Origin: an uncultured Acidobacteriota bacterium | Lineage (GTDB): Bacteria > Acidobacteriota > Vicinamibacteria > Vicinamibacterales > UBA8438 | Assembly: GCA_937888665.1 (NCBI GenBank) | Contig: CALBET010000342.1 | Location: 1-13,575 of the forward strand | Length of the DNA stretch: 13,575 bases | Reading direction: 5' to 3' | Part shown: piece after piece, positions 1 through 7,707 of the stretch | Layout of the letters: every line of letters begins with the position of its first letter | How positions within the stretch are numbered: the first letter of the stretch is position 1 | Translations under genes and position numbers: made by a program | Notes under the pieces: generated by a model | Seen by the model: the letters and a program-made list of their open reading frames with translations, nothing else | Database searches by the model: none | What the model was told of the DNA's origin: nothing

Positions 1-125
1 GCGGCAGTGCCACTTCAGCGTCTCGGTGCGACGTGCGACTTTCACCACGGGCTGCGAGTGGTGGCGTCAAGGCTGATTCCGCGTTGACGGGTTTCGCGCG
101 GGGCGGAGCCGTCGTGGGCGACGGG

Positions 126-1202
126 TCAGGTCAGGAGCAGCACGATCAGCCCACCACCAGTCGCCACTTGCCACCACAGTTGGGTGCGTTCCTTGACGAA
201 CAGCGTGCCCAGACAGACGAGGCCGGCGGCCGTGGCGAGGAGGAACCAGTAGAGCTCGGTGAAGGTTTCCTGGCGCTGGGTCGCCTGGGCGCGGCGTTGC
301 ACATCCGAGATGATCCGGAGCGCGATGTCCTGGTCCGAGTCGACCCCGAGCTCGTAGTACTCGCCACCGCCCGCCTCGGCGATGGCGCCCAGCGACCGGC
401 GGTCGAGCACCGAGTGGATCGGGTCTTCGGGTTCGCTGTAGATACTGGTCGGCAGCTGGGGAATGAACCCGCCGGCCGTGCTGCCGACGCCGATGACATA
501 GACGCGGATGTCGTGGGTTCTGGCCAACTTCAACGCCTCGTCTACCTCACCGCTCCAGGCCTGGCCGTCTGAAATCACGATGAACGCCTTGGCGCTCAGA
601 CGCACCCCGTACAGTTCCTCGTCGCGCTCGAACATACGGACACCCCAGTAGATGCCCTCCTCGATGTTGGTGTCCCAGCTGGTATCCGCTTCGAGGCGGA
701 AGGGCGGCTCCTCGCCGAGGTGGTCGAGAAAGAAGAAGAGCGCGTTCGGGTCTTTGGTCAGTCGAACCTGAGGTGCGGCGCGGTGCGCAAAGAGGGCCAA
801 CGCCATGCGCTGGTCCTGCCAGCTCAGGAGTTCCGCGAACATCCTGATCCACGAGACCGATCGCTGCCACCGGTCGGGCGTCGTATCGCTGACGCGCATC
901 GACGTCGAGCCGTCCTGCAGAATGATGAAGTCGGCGCCCGCATGCTGAGTGACGAAGGCGAGCATCTGGGGTCGGGCCAGCGCCAGCACCAGCGCACCGA
1001 TCGCCAGGACCAGGCACAGCCAGAACCAGAGCCCGCCGCCAAAGGCGAACTGCTCGCGGACCGGTACCGTCCGCCGTTGCCGGGCGAGACGCGTGTCTCG
1101 CCGCCGCCGTCCCAGTTGCCAGACCCAGAGCAGGCTCAGCGCGGCCGGCACCAGCAGCAGCCAGAGATAGAGCGGCTCCTCGAATCTGAGTGGAGGAAGC
1201 AT
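126..1202 (-). CDS. Membrane-anchored VWA-domain protein (BatA/BatB-like), last gene of the MoxR operon
   Basis: A 358-residue protein with the layout of BatA/BatB aerotolerance-type proteins: two N-terminal membrane segments (about residues 11-29 and 58-77), a VWA domain (about 90-300), and two hydrophobic segments at the C terminus (about 317-337 and 345-357). The metal-ion-dependent adhesion site (MIDAS) looks complete: D97-G-S99-T-S101, a threonine near T178 (sequence DTNIEEG) and D212 in VISDGQ. VWA domains of this family bind partner proteins through a metal ion, and MoxR-type ATPases are their usual partners. The ATG at 1202 places the first membrane segment as in BatA proteins. However, there is no Shine-Dalgarno before it: the repeat array begins 3 nt upstream and a GC hairpin (1211-1225) ends 8 nt from the start. 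It is the sixth gene of the cluster and the only one separated from its neighbour by a large gap. Domain assignment is firm; the cellular role is inferred. Confidence 0.9.
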   Translation of the reverse strand: MLPPLRFEEPLYLWLLLVPAALSLLWVWQLGRRRRDTRLARQRRTVPVREQFAFGGGLWFWLCLVLAIGALVLALARPQMLAFVTQHAGADFIILQDGSTSMRVSDTTPDRWQRSVSWIRMFAELLSWQDQRMALALFAHRAAPQVRLTKDPNALFFFLDHLGEEPPFRLEADTSWDTNIEEGIYWGVRMFERDEELYGVRLSAKAFIVISDGQAWSGEVDEALKLARTHDIRVYVIGVGSTAGGFIPQLPTSIYSEPEDPIHSVLDRRSLGAIAEAGGGEYYELGVDSDQDIALRIISDVQRRAQATQRQETFTELYWFLLATAAGLVCLGTLFVKERTQLWWQVATGGGLIVLLLT

Positions 1203-1205
1203 TAC

Positions 1206-1476
1206 TTAGACGGGGCTGCGCCCCGAACCCCACGCGGCCGCTTCGTGGGGACCCCGCGTGCCCCACGCCGCGACCGCGGGGCGCGCATTATCGCGCGCCC
1301 GGGGCGGCCGTGCCGCCCGATTTAGACGGGGCTGCGCCCCGAACCCCACGCGGCCGCTTCGTGGGGACCCCGCGTGCCCCACGCCGCGACCGCGGGGCGC
1401 GCATTATCGCGCGCCCGGGGCGGCCGTGCCGCCCGATTTAGACGGGGCTGCGCCCCGAACCCCACGCGGCCGCTTC
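1206..1476. repeat. 116-bp tandem repeat, 2.3 copies, multi-hairpin, filling an operon gap
   Basis: Two complete, apparently identical units (1206-1321 and 1322-1437) are followed by a 39-bp partial unit (1438-1476). Each unit contains several perfect inverted repeats. In unit 1 these are CGGGGC/GCCCCG (1211-1216 with 1220-1225), CCCCACG/CGTGGGG (1228-1234 with 1244-1250, enclosing a GCGGCCGC palindrome), GGGCGCGC/GCGCGCCC (1279-1286 with 1293-1300, A/T-rich loop) and GGGCGGC/GCCGCCC (1302-1308 with 1312-1318). GTGGGG at 1245-1250 can alternatively pair with CCCCAC at 1261-1266. The period is not a multiple of three, so an open frame cannot continue in phase from unit to unit. The array sits between the stop codon of the TPR-like gene (1481-1483) and the start codon of the VWA gene (1200-1202) with only 3-4 nt on each side. 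It is most likely a REP/BIME-like or RNA-level element. No other copy was seen in this window. Confidence 0.95.
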
Positions 1477-1480
1477 CCGG

Positions 1481-2173
1481 CTACCCACGTTTGCGGATCG
1501 GCGCGCCCTCGCCGATTGTCGGATCCTCGCTCTCGTCCGGGTCGATGATGCTGTCGCGGGGGACGTAGATCTGGACGTCCTCCATCTCCTCTTCCTCGGG
1601 CTGGTCGCCTGGGTTGCCAGGCACCGTCGGGCGACGGAATTCGGGTACGTCGTCACCGGCCGCAATCTCGTTCCGTAGCCGGACCATGAGCTCATAGTTG
1701 AACGCGGCGTCCTGATGGGCATCGTTCCCTTCGAGCAGCCGGCGGTAGACGCCGATGGCGTGGTCGAGGGTGCCAAGGGCCAGCTCGCGGTTCGTACCAG
1801 GCTGCTGGACCGAGCGATAGTCCGCGTTCGCCACCACGAACTGGAGATCCACATTGCCGGCGGTGTTCGGGCTATCCGGCTGAGAGTAGGCATCCACAAG
1901 GTCGCGGTAGTCGCCGCGCCAATACCGGAGGGCTGCCTGTCTGGCGGCCAGCGCCTCGCGGGTGCCTCGCAGCAACCAGGGGACCCGGCCAAAAGGCGCG
2001 AGCGTTGCGGCCACCGCGTCGTAGCGTTGCGCCGCGTCGCCCAGGGTCAACATCGCCACCGATTGGTCCGCGTCCGCGAGCTGTTGCTCCAGGCGGCCGG
2101 TCGTGAGCAGCACGCCGGCGGCCATGGCGAACATGACGGCGATGAGGACATAGCCCAATACGGTCTTGATCAT
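1481..2173 (-). CDS. Membrane-anchored TPR-like protein (BatC-like)
   Basis: A 230-residue protein with one N-terminal membrane anchor (about residues 5-24) and a helical, TPR-like body. Around residues 108-168 the pattern resembles the single TPR of BatC-like proteins: ANADYR (115-120), a helix pair with LDHAIGVYRRLL (136-147), then AFNYELMVRLR (157-167). The C-terminal 60 residues are proline-rich and acidic (for example EEEEMED near 193-199), ending in a short basic tail RKRG. In MoxR/VWA clusters such proteins are thought to scaffold the VWA partners at the membrane. The gene starts 10 nt after the VWA gene upstream, and a GTGAGG Shine-Dalgarno overlaps that gene's stop codon, so the two are probably translationally coupled. 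The stop codon lies 4 nt from the end of the 116-bp repeat array. The TPR assignment rests on pattern only, and the repeat is degenerate. Confidence 0.85.
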   Translation of the reverse strand: MIKTVLGYVLIAVMFAMAAGVLLTTGRLEQQLADADQSVAMLTLGDAAQRYDAVAATLAPFGRVPWLLRGTREALAARQAALRYWRGDYRDLVDAYSQPDSPNTAGNVDLQFVVANADYRSVQQPGTNRELALGTLDHAIGVYRRLLEGNDAHQDAAFNYELMVRLRNEIAAGDDVPEFRRPTVPGNPGDQPEEEEMEDVQIYVPRDSIIDPDESEDPTIGEGAPIRKRG

Positions 2174-2183
2174 CCGACATGCC

Positions 2184-3290
2184 TCACGGGAATCTCCGTA
2201 GCTGTTTCACACCCAGTCCGCACACGACCGCCAGGCTCCACAGCCCGACCGCGACCAGGGCGAACGGCGAGAAGCGTGGCTGGTGGGCCACGTACTGGGT
2301 GACTTCGATCTCTCCGGCCGAGAGCGCATCTATTTCGTGGACCGCCTGCAAGATGGCTGCCTCGTCGGCCGCAGGGTAGAACCGCCCCCCGGTCTTCTCG
2401 ACCGCAAGCTTCCAGGTGATGTCCGGTAGCACGTCGCCCAGCCCCTGGTTGTAGGCGGTTCGAATGAAGTAGACCGGAATCTTATTGTCGGCCGCCTCTT
2501 GCAGAATCTCGTCGATCGACTGACCTTCGTAGACCGCGTGGGTATCCTGTCCGTCGCTGAAGATGACAATCAGGTTGCCTTGCGCGCTGAGGAAGTCGAA
2601 CGTGCGAAACAGCTCGACGCCCCGACTGACCGCTCGCATGATGAGCGTGCCGTGGTCCGGGAACCGGTCGAATTCTTCCGGCGTTCCGATCAACCCGATA
2701 CTGAGCAGGATGTTCTCGTAGTCGTTGGTGAACGGGGTGACGATATACGCCTCGCCGCCGAACTGCACCAGCGACACGAGGTCACGATGCGACCCCTCCA
2801 TCCGCCGTCTCACGAAGTAGTCGGCGGCGGAGACATTCGCCAGATAGGTGTTGCCCCATCCCAGCTGCTCGGTGGCGAATGAGCTGTCCATGCTCAACGA
2901 CGCATCGATCAGGATGGCAATGCGGTGTCCCGGGAATGTCGCGCGTTCCTCGATCAGTGCCGTGTGCGGGTCGCCGATGGCCACCGCCACGAACGGCAGT
3001 CCCGCCAGGAACAGGAGGAACGGCGCATGGCGGAGAGGCGCCAGGGACGACCGCCGCGTGATGGCGGCCGACAGGAGCGCCGGCAGCACGATGCCGGTGC
3101 CGCCCGGGCGGCGTCCCAGCGCGTAGCGCGCCAGGAGCGCCGCGACCGCCAGCAGCGTGATGACACCAACCACGAGCACGGCCTCGTCGCGTCGGGGCAA
3201 CGGCAGCGCCGCCAGCGACAGATCGTCGAGCTGAGCCACCGTCTGCCTGGCTTTGGCCAGAATCGCGGTTAGCGTCTCCAGATGTTCCAC
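2184..3290 (-). CDS. Membrane-anchored VWA-domain protein (BatA-like)
   Basis: A 368-residue protein with membrane segments near residues 37-57 and 88-106, a VWA domain (about 120-325) and a C-terminal membrane segment near 342-362. MIDAS residues are clear: D129-A-S131-L-S133 (ILIDASLSM), T215 in DHGTLI, and D246 in IFSDGQDT. It is a second, diverged VWA protein of the cluster, and it flanks the TPR-like gene with the VWA protein at 126-1202. The start is GTG at 3288-3290, inside the last 22 nt of the preceding gene. The sequence before it (AGGGA directly abutting the GTG) is too close for an ideal ribosome site, so coupling to termination of the upstream gene is likely, or a slightly later start is used. 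Known for the family: VWA proteins of this type act with MoxR ATPases. Inferred: one envelope complex with the other products of this operon. Confidence 0.9.
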   Translation of the reverse strand: MEHLETLTAILAKARQTVAQLDDLSLAALPLPRRDEAVLVVGVITLLAVAALLARYALGRRPGGTGIVLPALLSAAITRRSSLAPLRHAPFLLFLAGLPFVAVAIGDPHTALIEERATFPGHRIAILIDASLSMDSSFATEQLGWGNTYLANVSAADYFVRRRMEGSHRDLVSLVQFGGEAYIVTPFTNDYENILLSIGLIGTPEEFDRFPDHGTLIMRAVSRGVELFRTFDFLSAQGNLIVIFSDGQDTHAVYEGQSIDEILQEAADNKIPVYFIRTAYNQGLGDVLPDITWKLAVEKTGGRFYPAADEAAILQAVHEIDALSAGEIEVTQYVAHQPRFSPFALVAVGLWSLAVVCGLGVKQLRRFP

Positions 3291-4471
3291 TCCCTGGCGA
3301 ACGTCCGCAGCTGAACGACGGCGCGCACTGGCGCCGCCGCCTGCCAGCGCAGCCGTTTGAGTCCGGACATGCCGGTGTCGAGGGCGCGTGTCAGATCGGC
3401 GGTGGCCAGCGTGTCGCTCCGGCCGTATCGCGCACTCGTGAACGTGGAGATCGCCTGACCCAGGTCGGTAGAGAGCCGCGCGTCACCTACCGCCGGCACG
3501 ACGGGGCCGCCGGCCCCGGCGGTCAGCGCGGCCGCGGTCAGCGCCGACGACACGACCATGGTCTGTCGATGCACGAGTCCCGTGCGAATACGGATCTGGC
3601 CGTCGCGGGTCGGGGTGTCCGGGGCGACGCGGGTCTGCGCGACACGTCCGGTGAGGGCGACCGAGCCGGCGACCCGGAGGGCGGCGAGCGCACGGGCGCT
3701 GCTCTCCACAGTCCAGCCGTGTTCCGCCGTCGTCCGCTGTACCGCCGCAAGCTCCGCCAACGCGTGGTTGACCACCCGTGGCAGCGAGATCGGCGTGTCG
3801 ATCGGGAGCGCGTCGCCCCGTCGCGTACGAGCCGCTCGGGTCACGCCAAGGAGGAGGGCCCCGACTGCCACGAGACCCAGCAGGGCCGCGCCCAGTGTGA
3901 ACGCGTTGGCCCGGAACACCCGAGCCTGGGACTCGCCGAACGTCGCGGGCGGCAGATCTCGGATGTCGACCACCGCGTCGGGTACCAACGAGACGATGCG
4001 GATCGGTTCGGGCGGCAGGATGTAGGTCAGCTCCCGTCCGACCAGAGCCGGGTCGTTCCCGATCCGACGTTCGATGCGGTAGGTCAGTTCGAGCGCCGGG
4101 AGCTCGACATCTTCGCCGAAGCTGGTTTCGCTGATCACACGCAGCGTGTAGTGATACTGGAAAAAGCGATAGGGACCGGTACGGGTATCTTCGAACCGCT
4201 CTCCGTCGAGCACTTCGAATGGGGCGACGTCAATGGACGCCGGCTCCAGCGCCACCGGGTCGGGCACGGCTCGCGCCCGTGCTGTTTCGACCGCGCTGCA
4301 GGTCACCGTCATGGTGAAACGCTCGCCGACCCGGACCGCGTGCTGGCCCAGGCGGCGCCAGCACCGAAACCCGTCGACCGCGGTGGAATCGTCCGCCGGC
4401 TGCGCCCACGCCGGCGCGGCGGCGAGGCCGCACACGGCGGCGAGCAGGAGCAGACCTCGTCCCGCTCTCAT
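3269..4471 (-). CDS. Exported single-TM protein in BatD position of MoxR/VWA operon
   Basis: A 400-residue protein. Residues 1-24 form a standard signal peptide (RAGRG then a leucine/alanine core, cleavage after AWAQ). Residues 25 to about 185 are a probable beta-rich extracytoplasmic domain, with two cysteines (C37, C58) and a VGERFTMTVTC stretch reminiscent of the beta-sandwich repeats of BatD/oxygen-tolerance proteins. A membrane helix follows (about 190-209), then a 190-residue cytoplasmic tail. The open frame continues upstream to 5083, but that part is a shadow of the DUF58 gene; the ATG at 4471, whose ATGA overlaps the DUF58 stop, is the start. The gene ends 22 nt inside the following VWA gene. 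BatD is the functional guess from position and topology, but the protein is shorter than typical BatD and I do not recognise a specific family motif. Confidence 0.82.
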   Translation of the reverse strand: MRAGRGLLLLAAVCGLAAAPAWAQPADDSTAVDGFRCWRRLGQHAVRVGERFTMTVTCSAVETARARAVPDPVALEPASIDVAPFEVLDGERFEDTRTGPYRFFQYHYTLRVISETSFGEDVELPALELTYRIERRIGNDPALVGRELTYILPPEPIRIVSLVPDAVVDIRDLPPATFGESQARVFRANAFTLGAALLGLVAVGALLLGVTRAARTRRGDALPIDTPISLPRVVNHALAELAAVQRTTAEHGWTVESSARALAALRVAGSVALTGRVAQTRVAPDTPTRDGQIRIRTGLVHRQTMVVSSALTAAALTAGAGGPVVPAVGDARLSTDLGQAISTFTSARYGRSDTLATADLTRALDTGMSGLKRLRWQAAAPVRAVVQLRTFAREWNIWRR

Positions 4472-5388
4472 CGTCTGACCTGCTTCCGCGCCAGCAGGAA
4501 CGCGACCAGGTTGTCGTGGAACGCCGGTCCGTCGCCGAGTCGCACCACGTCGAGCCCCAGGTCGCGTGCGGCGCGCTCCACATGGTCGTGCCACTCGGTG
4601 ACCCGCCGCCCGAGTTGTTCGAGGTCGCCGGCGGCCAGCACACGTGTTCGTCCCGTTTCCACGTCGACCACCTCGATCCATCCGGCCGAGAGGCGGGGCA
4701 GCTCGAAGGCGAACGCACTGTCGATCATGACCAGAAACACATCGTGAAACGCACCAAGGTCCGCCAGCTCGGCCAGCAACGGTGCCGGATCGTCGAACAG
4801 GAAGTCGGAGATGACCGGCACCAATGAGCGCGTGCGGAGCAGCCCGGCGAAGCCGATGTCCGGCGCCCGGCCGCTCGGCCGAGGGCCGACCAGCTGCTCC
4901 TGGTAGGCCTCCACGCAGTGCATAGCGTGGCCCTGGCCAATCCGGGGACGCATCGTCATGTGCCGCGTGTCGCGGTCGAACGTCATCAGGCCGGCGCGGT
5001 CCTGGAAAAATGACGCCGCCATGGCGAATGTCGCGACCGCGCGGCCAATGATCTTGGCGATCGGGGCGCCATCCACGCCGCATCGGGTCGACGCAGATAC
5101 GTCGGCCGCGATCATGATCGGCGCGTTGCTCTCCTGGTCAAACTCGCGGGTGATGAGCGGACTGAAGTTCGTCAGCGTCGACTGCGCCCAGTCAATAGAC
5201 GACAGCCGGTCGCCCGGCTGCCAATCCCGGAGCCCCGCGAGGTCGTGACCGGTGCCCTGGAATAGGCTGGGATGCGTGCCGATCGCCAGTTCCTGCATAC
5301 GACGGACGATCACCAGTTCGACGTCCTGGATCTCGGCCCACGACACGAGCGAATCGTCCGTCGGTGGGGTAGCGCTCGCGACGCTCAT
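4468..5388 (-). CDS. DUF58 (VWA-like) family protein
   Basis: A 306-residue soluble protein without signal peptide or membrane helix. The DUF58 signature is clear: a GTGHDLAGLRDWQPGD region, then PGDRLSSIDW (58-67), followed by a REFDQES stretch and a VWA-like strand with D96-V-S98-A-S100. DUF58 proteins form a compact VWA-like fold and are encoded next to MoxR ATPases in most bacterial phyla. The ATG at 5388 overlaps the moxR stop by 4 nt (ATGA), and the frame upstream of it is a shadow of moxR. The gene ends with another ATGA overlap onto the BatD-position gene. No Shine-Dalgarno precedes the ATG, consistent with coupling to moxR. Family call is firm. The biochemical role is not established, but it is probably a cytoplasmic adaptor between MoxR and the membrane VWA proteins. 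Confidence 0.92.
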   Translation of the reverse strand: MSVASATPPTDDSLVSWAEIQDVELVIVRRMQELAIGTHPSLFQGTGHDLAGLRDWQPGDRLSSIDWAQSTLTNFSPLITREFDQESNAPIMIAADVSASTRCGVDGAPIAKIIGRAVATFAMAASFFQDRAGLMTFDRDTRHMTMRPRIGQGHAMHCVEAYQEQLVGPRPSGRAPDIGFAGLLRTRSLVPVISDFLFDDPAPLLAELADLGAFHDVFLVMIDSAFAFELPRLSAGWIEVVDVETGRTRVLAAGDLEQLGRRVTEWHDHVERAARDLGLDVVRLGDGPAFHDNLVAFLLARKQVRR

Positions 5389-6425
5389 GGGATGGGCACC
5401 GTGTCGATGACCTCTTCGATGACGGTATCGACAGAGATGTTCCGACTTGCGGCGTGCGGGGCCAGCCACAGCCGGTGTCCCAGAACGTGTTTGGCCAGAT
5501 CCTGAATGTCTTCGGGGTAGACCTCGTCGCGGTGGCCGGAGAGCAGCGCCCACACCTTGACCAGGCGCCCCCAGCAGATGGTGGCGCGGGGCGACCCGCC
5601 CAGATCGACGTATTGTTCCACCAGCGCAGATGGCGAGCGCTGGTGCCAGTCTGTTTCCGGGCTGTAGGGACGCGTGGCCGCCACCAACCGGCGGATGTAC
5701 TTGCCAAGCGCGTCATGCAGAAACACCTGTTCGCCGATTCGACCCCGAAGCTCGATCACACGCTCTTTCGACATCAAACCGCGAAGCCGGACTTTCTTGA
5801 AGTCGAAGTTCACCAGTTTCTGTTCTTCGTCTGGCGGCAGATACCCGATGTTCACGATGATCGCGAACCGATCCGTCGCTGCCTCGGACAACGGAAACGT
5901 GCCCTGCCCCAATTCGACCGGGTTCATCGTGGCGATGGCAAAACTGAACGCCGGGAGCTGATAGGTTTCCTTGCCGACCGTGATGGAACGGTCCTGCAGC
6001 CCTTCGAGAAAGGCGCTCTGCGACTTGAGTGGAATCCGGTTGATCTCGTCGAGCAGAATGACCTCGGCCGACGCCAGCGGCCCGAATTCGGTGATGAACT
6101 CGCCGGTCGCCGGATTGATCATCTGGAACCCAACCACTTCGGTCGGCTGCAGATCGGCCCGACCCTGAAGCCGCGCGAACTTCGCGCCGCTGATGGCGGC
6201 CAGAATCACCCCGAAGAACGTCTTGCCGACTCCCGGTACGCCCCGCAGGAGCAGGTTGCCGGCATTGACCTGCCGTTTCTCGTCCTGATCGTAGGTGGTT
6301 GGAATCTCCGACAGCAGCACCATGTTGGCGAGCGCCTTTTCTCGCTCGTACCCCACCAGGGCCTTGCCACCTTCGGTGACGATGGCGTCGTGGAAGTCGA
6401 TGGCGTCTTGGAGATCGGAATGCAT
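5385..6425 (-). CDS. moxR: MoxR-family AAA+ ATPase
   Basis: A 346-residue cytoplasmic ATPase at the head of the operon. Visible motifs are Walker A GVPGVGKT (62-69), Walker B VILLDE (122-127, followed by INR), sensor 1 ATMNP (165-169), an arginine-finger segment LSEAATDRF (179-187), and a GGSPRAT sensor-2 region in the C-terminal lid. MoxR proteins are hexameric remodelling ATPases that work with VWA partners, sometimes to insert metal or assemble complexes. Length fits the family. The ATG at 6425 is preferred because residues before it (the frame is open to 6539) do not look like MoxR. The Shine-Dalgarno is weak. It is the first gene of the minus-strand cluster and faces a divergent membrane-protein gene across 247 nt, so the operon promoter should lie in 6426-6672. 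Confidence 0.95.
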   Translation of the reverse strand: MHSDLQDAIDFHDAIVTEGGKALVGYEREKALANMVLLSEIPTTYDQDEKRQVNAGNLLLRGVPGVGKTFFGVILAAISGAKFARLQGRADLQPTEVVGFQMINPATGEFITEFGPLASAEVILLDEINRIPLKSQSAFLEGLQDRSITVGKETYQLPAFSFAIATMNPVELGQGTFPLSEAATDRFAIIVNIGYLPPDEEQKLVNFDFKKVRLRGLMSKERVIELRGRIGEQVFLHDALGKYIRRLVAATRPYSPETDWHQRSPSALVEQYVDLGGSPRATICWGRLVKVWALLSGHRDEVYPEDIQDLAKHVLGHRLWLAPHAASRNISVDTVIEEVIDTVPIP

Positions 6426-6672
6426 GGAACCCACGGCCGCAGGGTGATGATAGTCCGCAGCGTCGAGGCAGGCCACCGGACGAAACCCAAATCCTACAGG
6501 AAAGCCGGGCAGGCGTCGTCTGGTATTCTGCCAGCGCACGCTCGGCAGCGGCTTCCAGGTAAATCGCCGGACGATCTCCGAGGCCCGGCCCGTTCCTGAC
6601 GATTACACCGGTTCGCTCCGCTCGGCCCCGACGGTTCCGACCGTTCCACGCAATCAGTTATGCTCTGGGTCC
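6426..6672. other. Divergent intergenic region between moxR and the DUF5924-like gene
   Basis: These 247 nt separate two divergently oriented genes and should carry promoters for both. I see no convincing sigma-70 pair in either direction. A small inverted repeat ACGGT-TCCG-ACCGT lies near 6630-6645. The part next to moxR is open in the moxR frame but does not resemble the family N terminus. Confidence 0.5.
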
Positions 6673-7707
6673 GTGCCGCTCGACATCGATCCTCGCCTCA
6701 GCATGGACCGCCTCGACCGTCTGTGGCAGCGACACGGCCGACTGTTCTGGATTCTCCATTCGATCTGGGCGCTGACCGCGGGCGGCGTCGTGCTGTGGCT
6801 CTCGCACGATCAGTACGGCTTCCTGCCGTGGGTTGTCGGGTGCCTCATGCTGACCTGGGTCTCCACGCTCTTCTTCAGCCGACCGTCGACCGCCAAGACC
6901 GACGACCGCTGGTTTGCGCGTTTCGGGCGAAGCCTGGCCTCGTACCTGACGCGCGTCATATACCAGCAGACGCTGTTCTTTCTGCTGCCGTTCTACGCGT
7001 ACTCGGTCGCGTGGCGCTCCTGGAACGTTGTCTTTCTGATCGTCATGGCATTGCTGGCGGTCCTCGCCTGTCTTGATCTGGTCTTCGACCGCTGGATTCG
7101 CGAGAGCCCGGTCTTTGGACTCGTCTTCTTTGCGTCCGTCGCGTTTGGCGCGCTCAACCTGCTGCTACCGGTGGTGCTCGCGATCCGTCCCGACGTGGCG
7201 ACGCCGATCTCCGCTGTGATAGCCCTGAGCACGGCGGCACCACTGGCCGTTCGAGGACGTGTACAGGGTCCCGGCCCCTGGTTGCGGCTGATAGGAGCGG
7301 CCGCCGCACTGCTGGTCGTGGCGGTTGGCTGTCCTTGGCTCGTGCCCCCGGTGCCATTGCGGTTGGAAGCCGTCACCTTCGCGAAGGGGCTCGACCGGTC
7401 CACCCTCGAACCGAGCGACGTGATCGCCGGCGAGGCCGAGAGCGAGTCGCTGCGCGGTGAGTTGACGGTCGTCGCCACGGTCTTCGCGCCATCGAACGTG
7501 CTGGCGCGTGTCGCGCTGGACTGGTATCGGGATCGCACCCTCGTCCGCAGGTCGCGCGAGGTCGACATCGTCGCTCACCTCGGCGGCTTCAGATTCTGGG
7601 ACGCCCTCAGGCCCGCGGCCGGCACGCTCCCGCCGGGCGCCTATCGCGTCGTGGTGCGCACGGCCGACAACCGGGTGTTGGGCACGGCGAGCGTTCGGAT
7701 CCGGTAG
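6673..7707 (+). CDS. Polytopic membrane protein with C-terminal DUF2914-like domain (DUF5924 family-like)
   Basis: A 344-residue protein. The N-terminal two thirds contain about seven hydrophobic segments (near residues 24-44, 49-68, 98-112, 117-138, 147-170, 176-194 and 205-225). The last roughly 90 residues are a soluble beta-rich domain with the DUF2914 pattern: ALDWYRDRTLVRR (281-293), GGFRFWDALRP (304-314), then PPGAYRVVVRTADNRVLG (320-337). DUF5924 proteins combine such a membrane part with DUF2914; their function is unknown, and the C-terminal domain should lie on one face of the membrane as a binding module. The start is GTG 6673 or ATG 6703. Neither has a strong Shine-Dalgarno, and ATG 6703 would remove 10 residues. 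It is divergent from moxR and no partner gene follows. Open frame and topology are firm; the family name is recalled from pattern. Confidence 0.85.
   Translation: MPLDIDPRLSMDRLDRLWQRHGRLFWILHSIWALTAGGVVLWLSHDQYGFLPWVVGCLMLTWVSTLFFSRPSTAKTDDRWFARFGRSLASYLTRVIYQQTLFFLLPFYAYSVAWRSWNVVFLIVMALLAVLACLDLVFDRWIRESPVFGLVFFASVAFGALNLLLPVVLAIRPDVATPISAVIALSTAAPLAVRGRVQGPGPWLRLIGAAAALLVVAVGCPWLVPPVPLRLEAVTFAKGLDRSTLEPSDVIAGEAESESLRGELTVVATVFAPSNVLARVALDWYRDRTLVRRSREVDIVAHLGGFRFWDALRPAAGTLPPGAYRVVVRTADNRVLGTASVRIR

Noticed and set aside
1..48. A short open minus-strand frame from GTG 48 or GTG 45 running off the left edge, possibly the next operon gene
   Set aside because: It has only 15-16 codons in view, no Shine-Dalgarno and no recognisable motif.
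1190..1548. Plus-strand open frames through the 116-bp repeats encoding Arg/Pro-rich peptides
   Set aside because: The frame shifts by two at each unit and each copy ends in the same TAG. The peptide is a by-product of GC-rich palindromes.
3569..4747. Long plus-strand open frame (about 390 codons) opposite the BatD-position and DUF58 genes
   Set aside because: It is antisense to two well-supported genes with motifs and overlapping start/stop codons. The translation is low-complexity Arg-rich and has no ribosome site.
4472..5083. Upstream in-frame extension of the BatD-position gene
   Set aside because: It lies wholly inside the DUF58 gene in another frame and reads as Arg/Pro-rich noise, whereas a clear signal peptide begins at 4471.
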